Below, in pieces: positions 28,039 through 37,709 of a stretch of 64,000 nt of DNA. Source of the stretch: an uncultured Tenacibaculum sp. (lineage in GTDB: Bacteria; Bacteroidota; Bacteroidia; Flavobacteriales; Flavobacteriaceae); the NCBI GenBank assembly GCA_947504185.1, contig CANNGJ010000009.1, positions 1-64,000 of the forward strand, in the 5' to 3' direction. The position numbers and the translations under genes are program-made. How positions within the stretch are numbered: the stretch's first letter is position 1; each line of letters begins with the position of its first letter. The notes beneath the pieces were generated by a model. It was given only the letters and a program-made list of their open reading frames with translations, was not told where the DNA came from and searched no databases.

Positions 28039-28629
28039 ATGAGTTTACTAGAAGAATTACAGAATAGAAGCGGAAATCAATGTGAATTATGTACATCTAA
28101 AGAAAACTTGTCAATTTATGAAGTTCCACCAGTTTCTACAGGAGGAGTAGATGGTAGTTTATTAGCTTGTAGTACTTGTATAGAGCAGATTGAAGATACT
28201 GATAAAACAGATGTAAATCATTGGCGTTGTTTAAACGATTCTATGTGGAGTGAGTACAAAGCAGTAAAAATAGTTGCTTGGAGAATGTTATCTAGATTAC
28301 GAAAAGAAGGATGGCCACAAGATTTGTTGGACATGATGTATTTGGAAGAAGACGATTTACGTTATGCTAAAGAAAGTGGTGATCATTTAGATGAAAGCGA
28401 AAAAATAATTCACAGAGATGCTAATGGAGCTATTTTACAAGCTGGAGATTCTGTGGTACTAATTAAAGATTTAAAAGTGAAAGGTTCTAGTATGGTAGCT
28501 AAACAAGGTACAGCGGTTCGTAGAATTTCTTTAGATCACGAAAATGCAAAATATATTGAAGGTAAAGTTGGACCTACTCAAATTGTAATTATTACAGATT
28601 ACGTTAAGAAAATGTCGGAAAAAGAATAA
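28039..28629 (+). CDS. phnA: PhnA-domain protein (196 aa)
   Basis: Two zinc-type CxxC pairs (CELC near 14-17 and CSTC near 53-56) form the N-terminal ribbon, and the C-terminal PhnA domain (about 125-190) shows RDANGAILQAGDSVVLIKDLKVKGSS. The family was named from phosphonate operons, but most members, like this one, are unlinked to phosphonate genes and the true role is unknown. It ends in a strong bidirectional terminator. Confidence 0.88.
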   Translation: MSLLEELQNRSGNQCELCTSKENLSIYEVPPVSTGGVDGSLLACSTCIEQIEDTDKTDVNHWRCLNDSMWSEYKAVKIVAWRMLSRLRKEGWPQDLLDMMYLEEDDLRYAKESGDHLDESEKIIHRDANGAILQAGDSVVLIKDLKVKGSSMVAKQGTAVRRISLDHENAKYIEGKVGPTQIVIITDYVKKMSEKE

Positions 28630-28640
28630 AAAATTTATAA

Positions 28641-28681
28641 GCATAAAAAAAGCTGAGTTTTAAACTCAGCTTTTTTTATGC
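28641..28681. terminator. Bidirectional terminator between phnA and the nucleoid-associated gene
   Basis: A nearly perfect palindrome of about 41 bases, with A runs on the left arm and T runs on the right arm around the core AGCTGAGTTT. It serves both converging genes. Confidence 0.9.
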
Positions 28682-29731
28682 TTATTTTTCAGTGTTGTAA
28701 TACACTTTGTAAAATTTCATTTTTTTATCCTCATCATAACCTTGTTCTAAATAATCAGAAGAAGCATCAGGAGCATCTACATCAATTTTAATTTGGATGT
28801 TGGTGTCTAGTTTGATTTCAGTTTTAAATTTGCTTTTTTCTTTTTTTAGTACAACATCAGAGACTTCAAAATTATTTCTTACTAAAACATCGTTTAGTTT
28901 TTCGAAATGTTTTTTATAGTCCTCAAACATTCCTTTATGCTTGTCTTCTTCAAAAACTTCATCTTTAAACCCATGATAATCTACACTTTCGTGTTCTTTA
29001 AAGTAATCAACAGTATTTGCTAAAAAGTTACTTTGTTCTTGTTTTCCGAATTCAGGTTTTATAATTTCTTCAGAGAACTCCTTACACATTTCTAAATAGT
29101 TTTGTGTGTGTAAATTACGATCGTCAGCATATTTTACACTCAAGAAGTTTTTAATCCAATACTGAGCATCGTATTGATTATTATCAACAGATAAAACTAC
29201 GGTGCCTTCAGTATCAGAAGAGTTTAAAATCAAGCAGCCTTTATCTAATCTTTTTGTTGAAATTCCTTTTTGAACCACAACATCAAAACTATCATCATCT
29301 AAATACGTTTGAAAAAAATCGACCTTGCTTTCAATTTTAAAAACTCCTACAGCTTCGGTTAATACATCTTTATATTCGATACCTTCAAAGTAAACAACAA
29401 TAACATCACCTGTTTTAATATTGGCTGAGTTAGATTGTTCGTACAAATGATTTACAATATTTTTTGAGTGCTCGATAAACGTGTTTTCATCTTCAAAAAT
29501 ATCTGAAGTGTATTTGTTCATTTCGTTTAAACGAACATCTGCATGATGACTAAATCGGTAGCTTTGTGTTACGGTGCTAAAGTTTTTTAATAAAAAAGGC
29601 ATTAATAATTCGTAGCTTTCTTCGTCAAAACGCACTAAGCTTTCAGAGAAAGCATTTTGTCCGCTATTGTATTTATTAGCAACTTTATGAATAATACATT
29701 TACTAATTTCTGCACGCGTTCTTTTAATCAT
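28682..29731 (-). CDS. Nucleoid-associated protein, NdpA/YejK family (349 aa)
   Basis: DNA-binding protein of the 37-kDa nucleoid family. Family-type segments include the opening IKRTRAEISKCIIHKVANK, the SHHADVRLNEMNKY segment near 60, and a charged C-terminal half. It is soluble with no signal peptide. A TATTTTTG box lies on the minus strand at 29750-29757, 18 bases before the ATG. rnhB lies upstream on the same strand, 32 bp away. Confidence 0.8.
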   Translation of the reverse strand: MIKRTRAEISKCIIHKVANKYNSGQNAFSESLVRFDEESYELLMPFLLKNFSTVTQSYRFSHHADVRLNEMNKYTSDIFEDENTFIEHSKNIVNHLYEQSNSANIKTGDVIVVYFEGIEYKDVLTEAVGVFKIESKVDFFQTYLDDDSFDVVVQKGISTKRLDKGCLILNSSDTEGTVVLSVDNNQYDAQYWIKNFLSVKYADDRNLHTQNYLEMCKEFSEEIIKPEFGKQEQSNFLANTVDYFKEHESVDYHGFKDEVFEEDKHKGMFEDYKKHFEKLNDVLVRNNFEVSDVVLKKEKSKFKTEIKLDTNIQIKIDVDAPDASSDYLEQGYDEDKKMKFYKVYYNTEK

Positions 29732-29763
29732 CTTCTAAAAATTGGAAGACAAAAATAGAAAAA

Positions 29764-30363
29764 CTAAAGTTTTAATTTTAACTGTTCGGGAAGTAATTTA
29801 AAAGTCTTGCGATGATACGGTGTAATTCCGAATTGACGAATAGCCTCTCGATGTTCTTTTGTAGGGTATCCTTTGTTCTTTTTCCAATTGTATTGCGGAA
29901 ATTCTTGATGAATTTTTTCCATGTATTCATCCCGGTATGTTTTTGCTAAAACCGAAGCAGCTGCAATACTCATAAATTTAGCGTCACCTTTTACTATGGT
30001 TTTATGCGGGATTTCTTTATAGGGTCTAAACTTATTTCCATCAACAATAATAAATTCTGGTATAACATTTAATTGTTCAATAGAACGATGCATTCCTGTA
30101 ATAGAGGCCTGTAAAACATTGAGTTCATCAACTTCTTCATGATGGATAAATGAAACTCCGAAAGCTAAAGCATGTTCTTCAATAAAAGGTCGGAGTTCTT
30201 GTCGTTTTTTTTCTGAAAGTTGTTTTGAGTCGTTTAGAAAATCATGATGAAAATCTTTAGGTAAAATAACGGCTGCTGCCACAACTGGCCCAGATAAACA
30301 GCCTCTGCCAGCTTCATCAGTTCCAGCTTCTAAAGTAAATCCGCTATAGTTTAATTTCAACAT
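29764..30363 (-). CDS. rnhB: Ribonuclease HII (199 aa)
   Basis: Cuts RNA in RNA-DNA hybrids and at single ribonucleotides in DNA. The catalytic DEAGRG motif is at about 16-21, with a third acid in FIIVDGNKF and a fourth near the YRDEYM segment. [14 protein letters not shown] and [15 protein letters not shown] are signature blocks. Length is normal. Confidence 0.96.
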   Translation of the reverse strand: MLKLNYSGFTLEAGTDEAGRGCLSGPVVAAAVILPKDFHHDFLNDSKQLSEKKRQELRPFIEEHALAFGVSFIHHEEVDELNVLQASITGMHRSIEQLNVIPEFIIVDGNKFRPYKEIPHKTIVKGDAKFMSIAAASVLAKTYRDEYMEKIHQEFPQYNWKKNKGYPTKEHREAIRQFGITPYHRKTFKLLPEQLKLKL

Positions 30364-30511
30364 GTTACAAATTAACAGTTTTCAAAGAAATTTTTTAGTA
30401 TTAAAAGCACTATTTTTTTTGAAAAGAAGGTAAGAAAAAAGTAATAACTTACTTGTATACTTTAACATAGGTTTATCTCGTTCTGGTCGTACCAGTTTCG
30501 TTTTATTATTT

Positions 30512-30519
30512 TATTTTTG
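30512..30519 (+). promoter_or_regulatory. -7 box of the porin gene
   Basis: TATTTTTG (TANNTTTG type) ends 5 bases before the ATG at 30525, implying an almost leaderless transcript. No -33 TTG is visible at the right distance. Confidence 0.35.
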
Positions 30520-30524
30520 CTGTT

Positions 30525-32480
30525 ATGAAGAAAAGTTTTTTAGTGTTTTTTTGTTTGATAAGTGTTCAAATGTTATTTTCTCAAATTAGAGGACTAGAAG
30601 GAGGAGGGCTTGAAAAAGGTTTTAATCAGAGCAGAGATTCTTTACCAGACAATGAGATTAACGTAAAACTTAGCGGAAAAACAAAGTACACAGATTACAA
30701 GATCATATCGCATAAAAATGATACTACAATTGTTGATACTACGCTTACTTTAAAAAAACACTACAAATTTAACTTTTTAAGAAAGGATAATTTTGAATTG
30801 TTAGCTTTTCATAATCAAGGGCAAACCTTTAATAATTTAGGTTATAATTTCAATGATATTTCTCAGTTTCCTGATATAGGTTTTCGAGCAAAACAATTCA
30901 ATTATTTTAAAGTAGAGGATGTAGATTATTATCATGTACCAACGCCTACAACTGAGATTATGTATCGAACAGGGTTAGAGCAAGGTCAGGTTTTGGATGC
31001 GTTATTTACTGCTAATTTTTCCAAACGACTTAATGTGGGAATAGCATATAAAGGCCTTCGTTCTTTAGGAGCATATAGACGTTCTTTAGCTAGTTCAGGT
31101 AATTTTAGATTGAGTTTCAGATATGAAAGCCCAAAAGGGCAATATGCCATTAGAGGACAAGTAGTAAATCAAGATTTTTTTAATCAAGAGAGCGGTGGTT
31201 TAACTGATAATGCGCTAATTGCATTTATAAACGATGACCCTAATTTTAGTAGAAATAGAGATCGATTAGATGTGAATCTTACAGATGCAGAAAATACATT
31301 TGAAGGAAAGCGTTTGCATTTTGAACATTCATTTAAATTAATTTCGGTAAAAGATAGTTTACAACAAAAAGATTTTTCCAACCTTAAGGTAGGTCTTTCT
31401 TTTACAAGAGATTCTAAGTTTTATCGTTTCAATCAAGCTACTCCCACTGAAGCAATTTTTGGAGATGTAAATGTTTCGGGAGCTGTCAATAATCAAGTAA
31501 ACTATTTATCGTACAATAATCAAGTGTTTTTAGATTTTAACTCTAAATATGTTTTAGGAAAATTTAGAGTAAAATCAGACTATACGACTTATAACTATGG
31601 TTATGATAATTTACAAAATAGTTTGGTTGGAATCACAAAAAACAGATTAAAAGGTGATGCCGTTTCTTTTGGTGCTGATTGGAATGGTAAAGTCAAAAAT
31701 TTTCATGTAAACGCTACAGCTAATATAACACCAGGTAGCGGAAGACTTTCAGGAAACAATATCAAAGCCGAAGCTTTTTATAAAAAAGATAGTGTATTTA
31801 CTGTAAAGGCGAGATTGGGAGTTAGTAATAAACTACCGAATTTTAACTTTTTATTCTTTCAAAGTAATTACAATAAATACAACTGGGAAAATGATTTTTC
31901 TTCAGTTGGAACTCGAACTTTGGGCGGAGATTTTTCTTCAAAGTGGGGAGACGCTTCTGTAGATATTACGAATATTGACAATTACACTTATTTTGATGAA
32001 AATAGTTTGCCAAAGCAATATTCAGGAAGTGTAAATTATTTAAAAGCAAAAGTTTCAAAAGAGTTTAGATTTGGTAAATTTGGATTAGATAATACTTTAA
32101 TGTATCAGAAAGTTGCTAACGGAAGCGATGTTTTTAGAGTTCCAGAGTTTGTAACAAGAAATACTTTGTACTATTCTGATAACTGGTTTAAAGGAAATCC
32201 ATTATTAGTACAAATAGGAGCTACTTTTAAATACTTTAGTAAGTATAAAGCAAATGCTTATAATCCTTTATTAGCTGAGTTTACATTACAAAACGATACT
32301 GAAATCGGTTATCCAACTGTAGATTTGTTTTTTAACGGTAGAGTGCGTAGAACACGTATTTATTTTAAGGCGGATAATATAAGCTCATTCTTTTTTAAGA
32401 AAGATTATTTTTCAGCACCAGGATATCCATATAGAGATTTTGTTATCCGCTTTGGAGTAGTTTGGAATTGGTTTATTTAG
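30525..32480 (+). CDS. Putative outer-membrane porin, Porin_10 type (651 aa)
   Basis: A signal peptide (about 1-20, ending FSQ) precedes a long beta-barrel-like protein with alternating aromatic residues. The segment FELLAFHNQGQTFNNLGYNF and the terminal VIRFGVVWNWFI (aromatic last residues, typical of barrel insertion) fit the Bacteroidota putative porin family. There is no plug or TonB box. Cargo unknown. Confidence 0.85.
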   Translation: MKKSFLVFFCLISVQMLFSQIRGLEGGGLEKGFNQSRDSLPDNEINVKLSGKTKYTDYKIISHKNDTTIVDTTLTLKKHYKFNFLRKDNFELLAFHNQGQTFNNLGYNFNDISQFPDIGFRAKQFNYFKVEDVDYYHVPTPTTEIMYRTGLEQGQVLDALFTANFSKRLNVGIAYKGLRSLGAYRRSLASSGNFRLSFRYESPKGQYAIRGQVVNQDFFNQESGGLTDNALIAFINDDPNFSRNRDRLDVNLTDAENTFEGKRLHFEHSFKLISVKDSLQQKDFSNLKVGLSFTRDSKFYRFNQATPTEAIFGDVNVSGAVNNQVNYLSYNNQVFLDFNSKYVLGKFRVKSDYTTYNYGYDNLQNSLVGITKNRLKGDAVSFGADWNGKVKNFHVNATANITPGSGRLSGNNIKAEAFYKKDSVFTVKARLGVSNKLPNFNFLFFQSNYNKYNWENDFSSVGTRTLGGDFSSKWGDASVDITNIDNYTYFDENSLPKQYSGSVNYLKAKVSKEFRFGKFGLDNTLMYQKVANGSDVFRVPEFVTRNTLYYSDNWFKGNPLLVQIGATFKYFSKYKANAYNPLLAEFTLQNDTEIGYPTVDLFFNGRVRRTRIYFKADNISSFFFKKDYFSAPGYPYRDFVIRFGVVWNWFI

Positions 32481-32511
32481 CCACAATGTGGTAGATAGTT
32501 CATTTATAAAT

Positions 32512-32766
32512 ATGAAAAGTTTACTAAAACAAAACTGGAAGTTGTTTTTAATAGCAAGTTTAACCTTAGGGTTAGCACCGTTTAATCCACCACATATTTT
32601 AGGAAAGCTAAAGTGGATTGCTGGAGGAAATGCATTCTCAGGTGAACAAGTCATGGGTTTTAAAGATGTTTTTGATGTGTTTTTACACGGAACACCTTGG
32701 GTACTTTTACTAGTTTCTATTGTGTTAAATCTTTCTGCATTATTGGTAAAAAACGATTCGGAATAG
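32512..32766 (+). CDS. Small membrane protein (84 aa)
   Basis: I use the ATG at 32512; a GTG eight codons upstream is less likely. Two hydrophobic segments (LFLIASLTLGLAPF near 12-25 and WVLLLVSIVLNLSALLV near the end) flank a short loop. Similar small proteins are common in Flavobacteriaceae and are sometimes labelled as transporter-related without evidence. The 3' end overlaps the convergent acetyltransferase by 50 bp. Confidence 0.65.
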   Translation: MKSLLKQNWKLFLIASLTLGLAPFNPPHILGKLKWIAGGNAFSGEQVMGFKDVFDVFLHGTPWVLLLVSIVLNLSALLVKNDSE

Positions 32767-33169
32767 AACTCTCTTTTTTATCAATAATAACAAAACCTTG
32801 ACTTTTATAAAAAGGGACAGCGTTTGGATCTGCTAATAAAATCATGGAGTTAGCTTTTAATTCTATAGATTTTTCAAAAGAATGCTGTAATAACCTTTTC
32901 CCGATTCCTTGTCCGATAAACTCTGGAAGAATAAATAGCATTTCTAATTCAATAGTATTTCCTTTAGGTGGATTTAAAACATAGAACCCAGCTATATGAT
33001 TATTGATAATAATTTTAAAAACTATCATTTCTTTAATCATTTTAGAAGTGATAGTTAAATCATTTCTCCAGCTTTCAATAATCTCATTGGAATAACCCCA
33101 ATGTGCTTTTGAGGTTAAAGCAATATTGGTTAAAGTTTCTGAATCTTGTATAATAGCTTTTATAATCAT
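32717..33169 (-). CDS. GNAT family N-acetyltransferase (150 aa)
   Basis: The start is set at the ATG at 33169; a five-codon longer form would begin in the nhaC terminator. The acetyl-CoA loop is IGQGIGKRLLQ, preceded by ELEMLFILPEF, with a C-terminal ADPNAVPFYKSQGFV motif. Substrate unknown. It lies just beyond the T run of the nhaC terminator, so it is likely reached by read-through or has a hidden promoter. Confidence 0.88.
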   Translation of the reverse strand: MIIKAIIQDSETLTNIALTSKAHWGYSNEIIESWRNDLTITSKMIKEMIVFKIIINNHIAGFYVLNPPKGNTIELEMLFILPEFIGQGIGKRLLQHSFEKSIELKANSMILLADPNAVPFYKSQGFVIIDKKESSIPNRFLPIMQKDLTQ

Positions 33170-33176
33170 AAAAAAA

Positions 33177-33200
33177 ATCCTCACGTTTTTAAGTGAGGAT
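33177..33200 (-). terminator. Terminator of nhaC
   Basis: Stem ATCCTCAC (33177-33184) with GTGAGGAT (33193-33200). On the minus strand it runs into a T tract directly before the acetyltransferase ATG. Confidence 0.8.
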
Positions 33201-33207
33201 TGTAATA

Positions 33208-34674
33208 TTATTTTTTAACTAGTTGTCTAATCTTAATTCTAAATGCAGCAAATAATAAGGTTGTAAACGGACTTAGCCAGTTAAACACCGCATATAAAGC
33301 ATATTCGCCAACACCTACACCTAACACTCCAGATTGGTAAGCTCCACAAGTATTCCAAGGAATTAATACAGAGGTTACAGTTCCAGAATCTTCTAACGTT
33401 CTACTTAAGTTTTCAGGAGCTAAACCTTTATCCTCATAAGCTTGTTTAAACATTTTTCCAGGAATTACCAATGCTAGGTATTGATCGGAAGCAATTACGT
33501 TTAATCCTAGACAACTTACAACTGTACTGGCAAACAAACCAAAAACAGAAGTGGCAATTGATAATAGTGCCTTGGTTAATTTAGCTAGGGCTCCAATAGC
33601 ATCCATAACACCACCAAATACCATAGCGCAAACAATTAAAAAGATGGTCCATAACATTCCATTCATTCCACCAGCACTAAATAATTCAGTTAGTTTTTCA
33701 TTATCCGTTTGTATTTGAGTATCGGTTAAAACTGAATTAACAATTGATTGAAATCTGGATTCATTTAAAGTATCTAATACGTCTCCTTGGAAAATAAAAG
33801 CAAAAACAGCTGCTAAAACAACACCAGTTCCTAAAGCTACTAGAGGCTTCGTTTTTAATAAAATCATTGCTATTACCACAGCCGGTACAATAAATAACAT
33901 TGGAGATATATGAAACGTATTTTTAATACTCGTTAATAGGTTACTTACATCTGCACTACCTGTTGTATCAATAGTTCCACTTAAAATGGCAAAGACAATA
34001 AGAGTAACAATAATAGTTGGCACTGTTGTGTATGCCATGTATTTTATATGGGTAAATAAATCGGTTCCAGCCATAGCAGGAGCTAAATTTGTAGTGTCTG
34101 AAAGTGGCGACATTTTATCTCCAAAATACGCTCCAGAAATTACAGCACCAGCAATCATACCAGATGGAATTCCTAAAGCACTTCCGATACCAACTAAGGC
34201 AATACCTACAGTTGCAGAAGTAGTCCATGAACTACCAGTTGCGATTGATATAATGGCAGCAATAATAACAGAAGCGGGTAAAAATATTTCAGGACTTAAT
34301 ACTTGTAATCCATAATAAACCATTGCAGGTATAATTCCGCTTACTAGCCAGGTTCCAGCTAAAGCACCTACTAGAAATAAAATCATAATAGGAACAAAAA
34401 CACTTTTCCAATTTTCCCATACTTCAGCAATCATAGTTTGAATAGAAACCTTGTTGAAAAAACCTACTCCAGCTGCAATAGCACCTCCCATTAATAGAAT
34501 ATATTGATTAGAATAATCTCCTAACCAAGCACCATCAGCATAAAAAATATTATAAGCTAATAGTCCCATCAAAATGATTACAGGAATTAAAGCTTCCCAA
34601 AAACTTAATTCTTTATTGTCTATAATTTTTTGGTCTTCTATATTAATTTCAGATAAATTTTTATCGTCTTGCAT
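33208..34674 (-). CDS. nhaC: Na+/H+ antiporter NhaC family (488 aa)
   Basis: Inner-membrane antiporter with about eleven hydrophobic segments. NhaC-family blocks include IATGSSWTTSATVGIALVGI, SGAYFGDKMSPLSDTTNLAP (with the ion-site aspartates) and LEDSGTVTSVLIPWNTCGAY. It probably exports sodium, although some relatives exchange organic acids. It is consistent with a marine lifestyle and with a possibly Na+-pumping HppA in the same window. Confidence 0.93.
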   Translation of the reverse strand: MQDDKNLSEINIEDQKIIDNKELSFWEALIPVIILMGLLAYNIFYADGAWLGDYSNQYILLMGGAIAAGVGFFNKVSIQTMIAEVWENWKSVFVPIMILFLVGALAGTWLVSGIIPAMVYYGLQVLSPEIFLPASVIIAAIISIATGSSWTTSATVGIALVGIGSALGIPSGMIAGAVISGAYFGDKMSPLSDTTNLAPAMAGTDLFTHIKYMAYTTVPTIIVTLIVFAILSGTIDTTGSADVSNLLTSIKNTFHISPMLFIVPAVVIAMILLKTKPLVALGTGVVLAAVFAFIFQGDVLDTLNESRFQSIVNSVLTDTQIQTDNEKLTELFSAGGMNGMLWTIFLIVCAMVFGGVMDAIGALAKLTKALLSIATSVFGLFASTVVSCLGLNVIASDQYLALVIPGKMFKQAYEDKGLAPENLSRTLEDSGTVTSVLIPWNTCGAYQSGVLGVGVGEYALYAVFNWLSPFTTLLFAAFRIKIRQLVKK

Positions 34675-34741
34675 TGTGTAGTTTTTTTGGAAGTGTAATG
34701 TTACGATTTTGCAAAGAATTACACAAGTAGAATCAGTTTAG

Positions 34742-34749
34742 TACATTTG
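34742..34749 (+). promoter_or_regulatory. -7 box of the metal-dependent hydrolase gene
   Basis: TACATTTG (TANNTTTG type) ends 6 bases before the ATG at 34756. Another candidate for leaderless transcription. Confidence 0.4.
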
Positions 34750-34755
34750 CCAACT

Positions 34756-35778
34756 ATGGATTCATTAACTCAAATTGTTTTAGGTGCAGCTTGCGGAGAA
34801 ATTGCATTAGGAAAAAAGATAGGAAACAAGGCATTGTTATTTGGTGCGATAGGAGGAACTATACCCGATTTAGATGTATTTATTGGTAGTTGGTTGTATG
34901 GTAATGAAATTGATGCAATGGCATTTCATAGAGGGTTTATGCACTCAATTGTTTTTGCAATTTTAGCTCCTTTTCTTTTCGGATGGATAACGCATAAATT
35001 ATATGATACAGGTAAGCGAATTGGAACGACAAATTTAAAAGATTGGATATGGTTATACTTTTTATCCATTTTTACACATCCATTATTAGATAGTTTTACT
35101 CCTTACGGAACACAATTGTTCTTGCCTTTTTCTGATTATAGAGTTGCTTTTAATAACATTTCTGTGGTAGATCCTTTATACACGTTACCTTTTTTAGTGT
35201 GTTTGATAATTGCTATGTTTTACAATCGAAAAAAAGCAAGAAGAAAATGGTGGACGCATGCAGGAATATTGGTGAGTTCAGCATATATGATATTTACTAT
35301 TGGAAATAAATTACATGTTGATTCAATTTTTAAAGAATCGTTTGATAAGGCTGAGGTTTCATACAGTCGTTTTTCAACACAACCTACCATAATGAATAAT
35401 GTTCTATGGTATGGAATTGCTGAAACTGATGATGATTATAAAGTAGGATTTTATTCTTTATTAGATACAAAAGCTGCGGTAGATACTATTTTAAGTATTC
35501 CAAAAAATAGAAAATTGTTAGATATAAATCACTCAGATATTAAAACCTTGACTTGGTTTAGTAATGGGTATTATAATTTAATACCTATGGATTCTAGTAA
35601 AAATGTTCAATATTTAGATTTAAGATACCCGTTATTAAATCCAAATGATGCTGGTACCTCTATGTTTCGTTTTGAGTTAATGAAAGATAACGATCGTTGG
35701 GACATGGTTCCGTTTTCGGGAGAACCACCTTCAAAAGAAGATATAAAAGAATTTACCAAACGTTTTTATGGAAAGTAA
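34756..35778 (+). CDS. YdjM-like membrane-bound metal-dependent hydrolase (340 aa)
   Basis: I use the ATG at 34756 rather than a TTG three codons earlier inside the promoter box. The N-terminal 170 residues are the DUF457/YdjM family: MDSLTQIVLGAACGE, GTIPDLDVF, FHRGFMHSI and THPLLDSFTPYG supply the His/Asp metal ligands among four to five membrane helices. The C-terminal half is a soluble, probably periplasmic domain. Lipid phosphatase-like activity has been proposed for relatives; it is unproven here. Confidence 0.85.
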   Translation: MDSLTQIVLGAACGEIALGKKIGNKALLFGAIGGTIPDLDVFIGSWLYGNEIDAMAFHRGFMHSIVFAILAPFLFGWITHKLYDTGKRIGTTNLKDWIWLYFLSIFTHPLLDSFTPYGTQLFLPFSDYRVAFNNISVVDPLYTLPFLVCLIIAMFYNRKKARRKWWTHAGILVSSAYMIFTIGNKLHVDSIFKESFDKAEVSYSRFSTQPTIMNNVLWYGIAETDDDYKVGFYSLLDTKAAVDTILSIPKNRKLLDINHSDIKTLTWFSNGYYNLIPMDSSKNVQYLDLRYPLLNPNDAGTSMFRFELMKDNDRWDMVPFSGEPPSKEDIKEFTKRFYGK

Positions 35779-35807
35779 AAAATCCCGCATTATGCGGGAT
35801 TTTTTTA
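35777..35807. terminator. Bidirectional terminator
   Basis: Stem AAAAATCCCGCAT with its exact complement and no real loop, flanked by A and T runs, between the convergent hydrolase and PLP-enzyme genes. Confidence 0.9.
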
Positions 35808-35822
35808 TTTGTGTTTCAATTC

Positions 35823-37040
35823 TTAAGCTAAAACCTTTTCTTTTAAAACATCTACTTCAAGCATACAAGTTTTCATCATTTCATAAGTGCGTTCTATGTC
35901 GTTGTCTAAACCAATAGAGAAACGAATTAAACCGTCAGTAAGCCCCATTTCTACTTGTTCATCTTCTGGAATTTCTGATGAGGTAGAAGTACTAGGTGCA
36001 GAGAATAATGTTTTGTAGAATCCTAAACTTACAGCTAAATAACCTAAGTTACGTTCTTGCATTAATTCCATTAAAGCATTTGCTTTTTCTAAAGAGCCAG
36101 CATCAATGGTTAACATTCCTCCATAGCCATATTCTTTATTCATGATTGATTTAAAAATTTCATGTGATGGATGTGATTTTAATCCAGGATAAACTGTTTT
36201 TAATCCGTCAGCTTCAAACTTTTCTGCCAAATAAGTAGCGTTTTTACTATGTTGTTTCATACGGATATGAAGCGTTCTCATGTTCTTTAAAATTGAAGAA
36301 GAACGTAAAGAATCCATAGAAGAACCTAGTAACATACTTGCTCCATCAATTACACTTTTTTGAGAGTTGATAAAATCAGCACTAGCACAAACTACACCTC
36401 CCATGGTATCTGATGATCCGTTAATGAATTTTGTTAAACTATGAATAACAACATCGGCACCTAATTGCGCAGGAGAAATAGATAATGGCGAAAATGTATT
36501 GTCAACCACTAATTGTAAATCGTATTTTTTAGCCAAAGCTGATAAACCTTTTATATCTGCAACTTCTAAAAGAGGATTACTTACGGTTTCGCAGTAAATC
36601 ATTTTAGTGTTTTTATTGATAGCTGCTTCAACAATATCTAATTTAGTAATATTTACAAAAGAAGTTTCAATACCCATTCTTGGTGTAAAGTTCTTTAAAA
36701 AAGCATAAGTCCCTCCATAAATAGTTCTGCTTGAAACAATATGATCTCCTGCGCCACAAATTTGTAGAATAGTAGGAGTAATAGCTCCCATTCCAGAGCC
36801 AGCTACGTTAGCAGTTTCTGTTCCTTCCATAGCAGCCAAAGCTTCTCCAAGATATAAGTTTGAAGGGGAGGTGTGACGAGAGTATAAATAGCATCCATCT
36901 GTATTCCCTTCAAAAGTATCAAACATGGTTTTGGCTTCTAAAAAGGTATAGGTTGAAGAATCAGAAATTGAAGGGTTAACACCACCAAATTCTCCAAAAT
37001 ATTGTAGGTCTTGAATGTTGTTAGCAGGTTTAAAATCCAT
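35823..37040 (-). CDS. Methionine gamma-lyase-like Cys/Met metabolism PLP enzyme (405 aa)
   Basis: Fold-type I PLP enzyme. The lysine that binds PLP is in VIHSLTKFINGSSDTMGG (near residue 206), with SRTIYGGTYAFL, YCETVSNPLLEVAD and VDNTFSPL typical of the family. Methionine gamma-lyase is favoured because the gene stands alone opposite an Lrp-type regulator. Cystathionine gamma-lyase or O-acetylhomoserine sulfhydrylase activity cannot be excluded from sequence alone. Confidence 0.85.
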   Translation of the reverse strand: MDFKPANNIQDLQYFGEFGGVNPSISDSSTYTFLEAKTMFDTFEGNTDGCYLYSRHTSPSNLYLGEALAAMEGTETANVAGSGMGAITPTILQICGAGDHIVSSRTIYGGTYAFLKNFTPRMGIETSFVNITKLDIVEAAINKNTKMIYCETVSNPLLEVADIKGLSALAKKYDLQLVVDNTFSPLSISPAQLGADVVIHSLTKFINGSSDTMGGVVCASADFINSQKSVIDGASMLLGSSMDSLRSSSILKNMRTLHIRMKQHSKNATYLAEKFEADGLKTVYPGLKSHPSHEIFKSIMNKEYGYGGMLTIDAGSLEKANALMELMQERNLGYLAVSLGFYKTLFSAPSTSTSSEIPEDEQVEMGLTDGLIRFSIGLDNDIERTYEMMKTCMLEVDVLKEKVLA

Positions 37041-37204
37041 AATAGTAGTTTTTAGTTGTTTAATAGATTGTAAATTACTTTAAAATGTGATTTTAAATCA
37101 AGTAAAAAAACATGTGTTAGATTATTTTTCTTTATTTTTAATCTTTATTAGTTTTAAAACAAGGTTTTTGGAATAAAAATCTATAAAAGTTGTAAAATTT
37201 TCAG

Positions 37205-37663
37205 ATGAAATTAGATCGTACAGATAAAAAATTATTAGAGTTACTTCAAAAAGACAGTAAACAAACTACAAAACAGCTGTCGTTACAGTTAGATTTGTCT
37301 GTTACTGCTGTATATGAGCGTGTTAAAAAACTTGAAAGAGAAAAAGTAATTACTCAATATGTAGCGTTGGTAAATAAAAATAAGATAGGGAAGTCGTTTT
37401 TAGCGTTTTGTCATATTAGACTAGAAAAGCATGCCAAAGACCATATTACTGTTTTTGAAAGAGAAATTAGTAAACTAGATGAAGTAATAGAATGTTTTCA
37501 TGTTAGTGGTGATTATGACTATATTTTAAAAATATATGTAAAAGATATGGATGAGTATCGTGAGTTCATGGTAAATAAGCTAACAGCTTTAAAACATATA
37601 GGAAATACACATAGTACTTTTACTATTGGAGAAGTTAAAAACTCGAATGCTATAGCGTTATAA
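37205..37663 (+). CDS. Lrp/AsnC family transcription regulator (152 aa)
   Basis: The N-terminal helix-turn-helix (LDRTDKKLLELLQKDSKQTTKQLSLQLDLS start, recognition helix TAVYERVKKLE) is followed by an AsnC-type ligand-binding domain (VIECFHVSGDYDYILKIYVKDMDEY). It is divergent from the PLP lyase gene, with 164 bp between them, and probably controls it in response to an amino acid such as methionine. Confidence 0.93.
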   Translation: MKLDRTDKKLLELLQKDSKQTTKQLSLQLDLSVTAVYERVKKLEREKVITQYVALVNKNKIGKSFLAFCHIRLEKHAKDHITVFEREISKLDEVIECFHVSGDYDYILKIYVKDMDEYREFMVNKLTALKHIGNTHSTFTIGEVKNSNAIAL

Positions 37664-37666
37664 AAA

Positions 37667-37694
37667 AAAGTGAACGATTATTCGTTCACTTTTT
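37667..37694. terminator. Terminator after the Lrp gene
   Basis: 12-bp stem AAAAGTGAACGA with exact complement and 4-base loop, A run before and T run after. It serves the converging DUF3857 gene as well. A second small hairpin lies at 37701-37720. Confidence 0.88.
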
Positions 37695-37709
37695 ATACTT
37701 TTATAGAGT

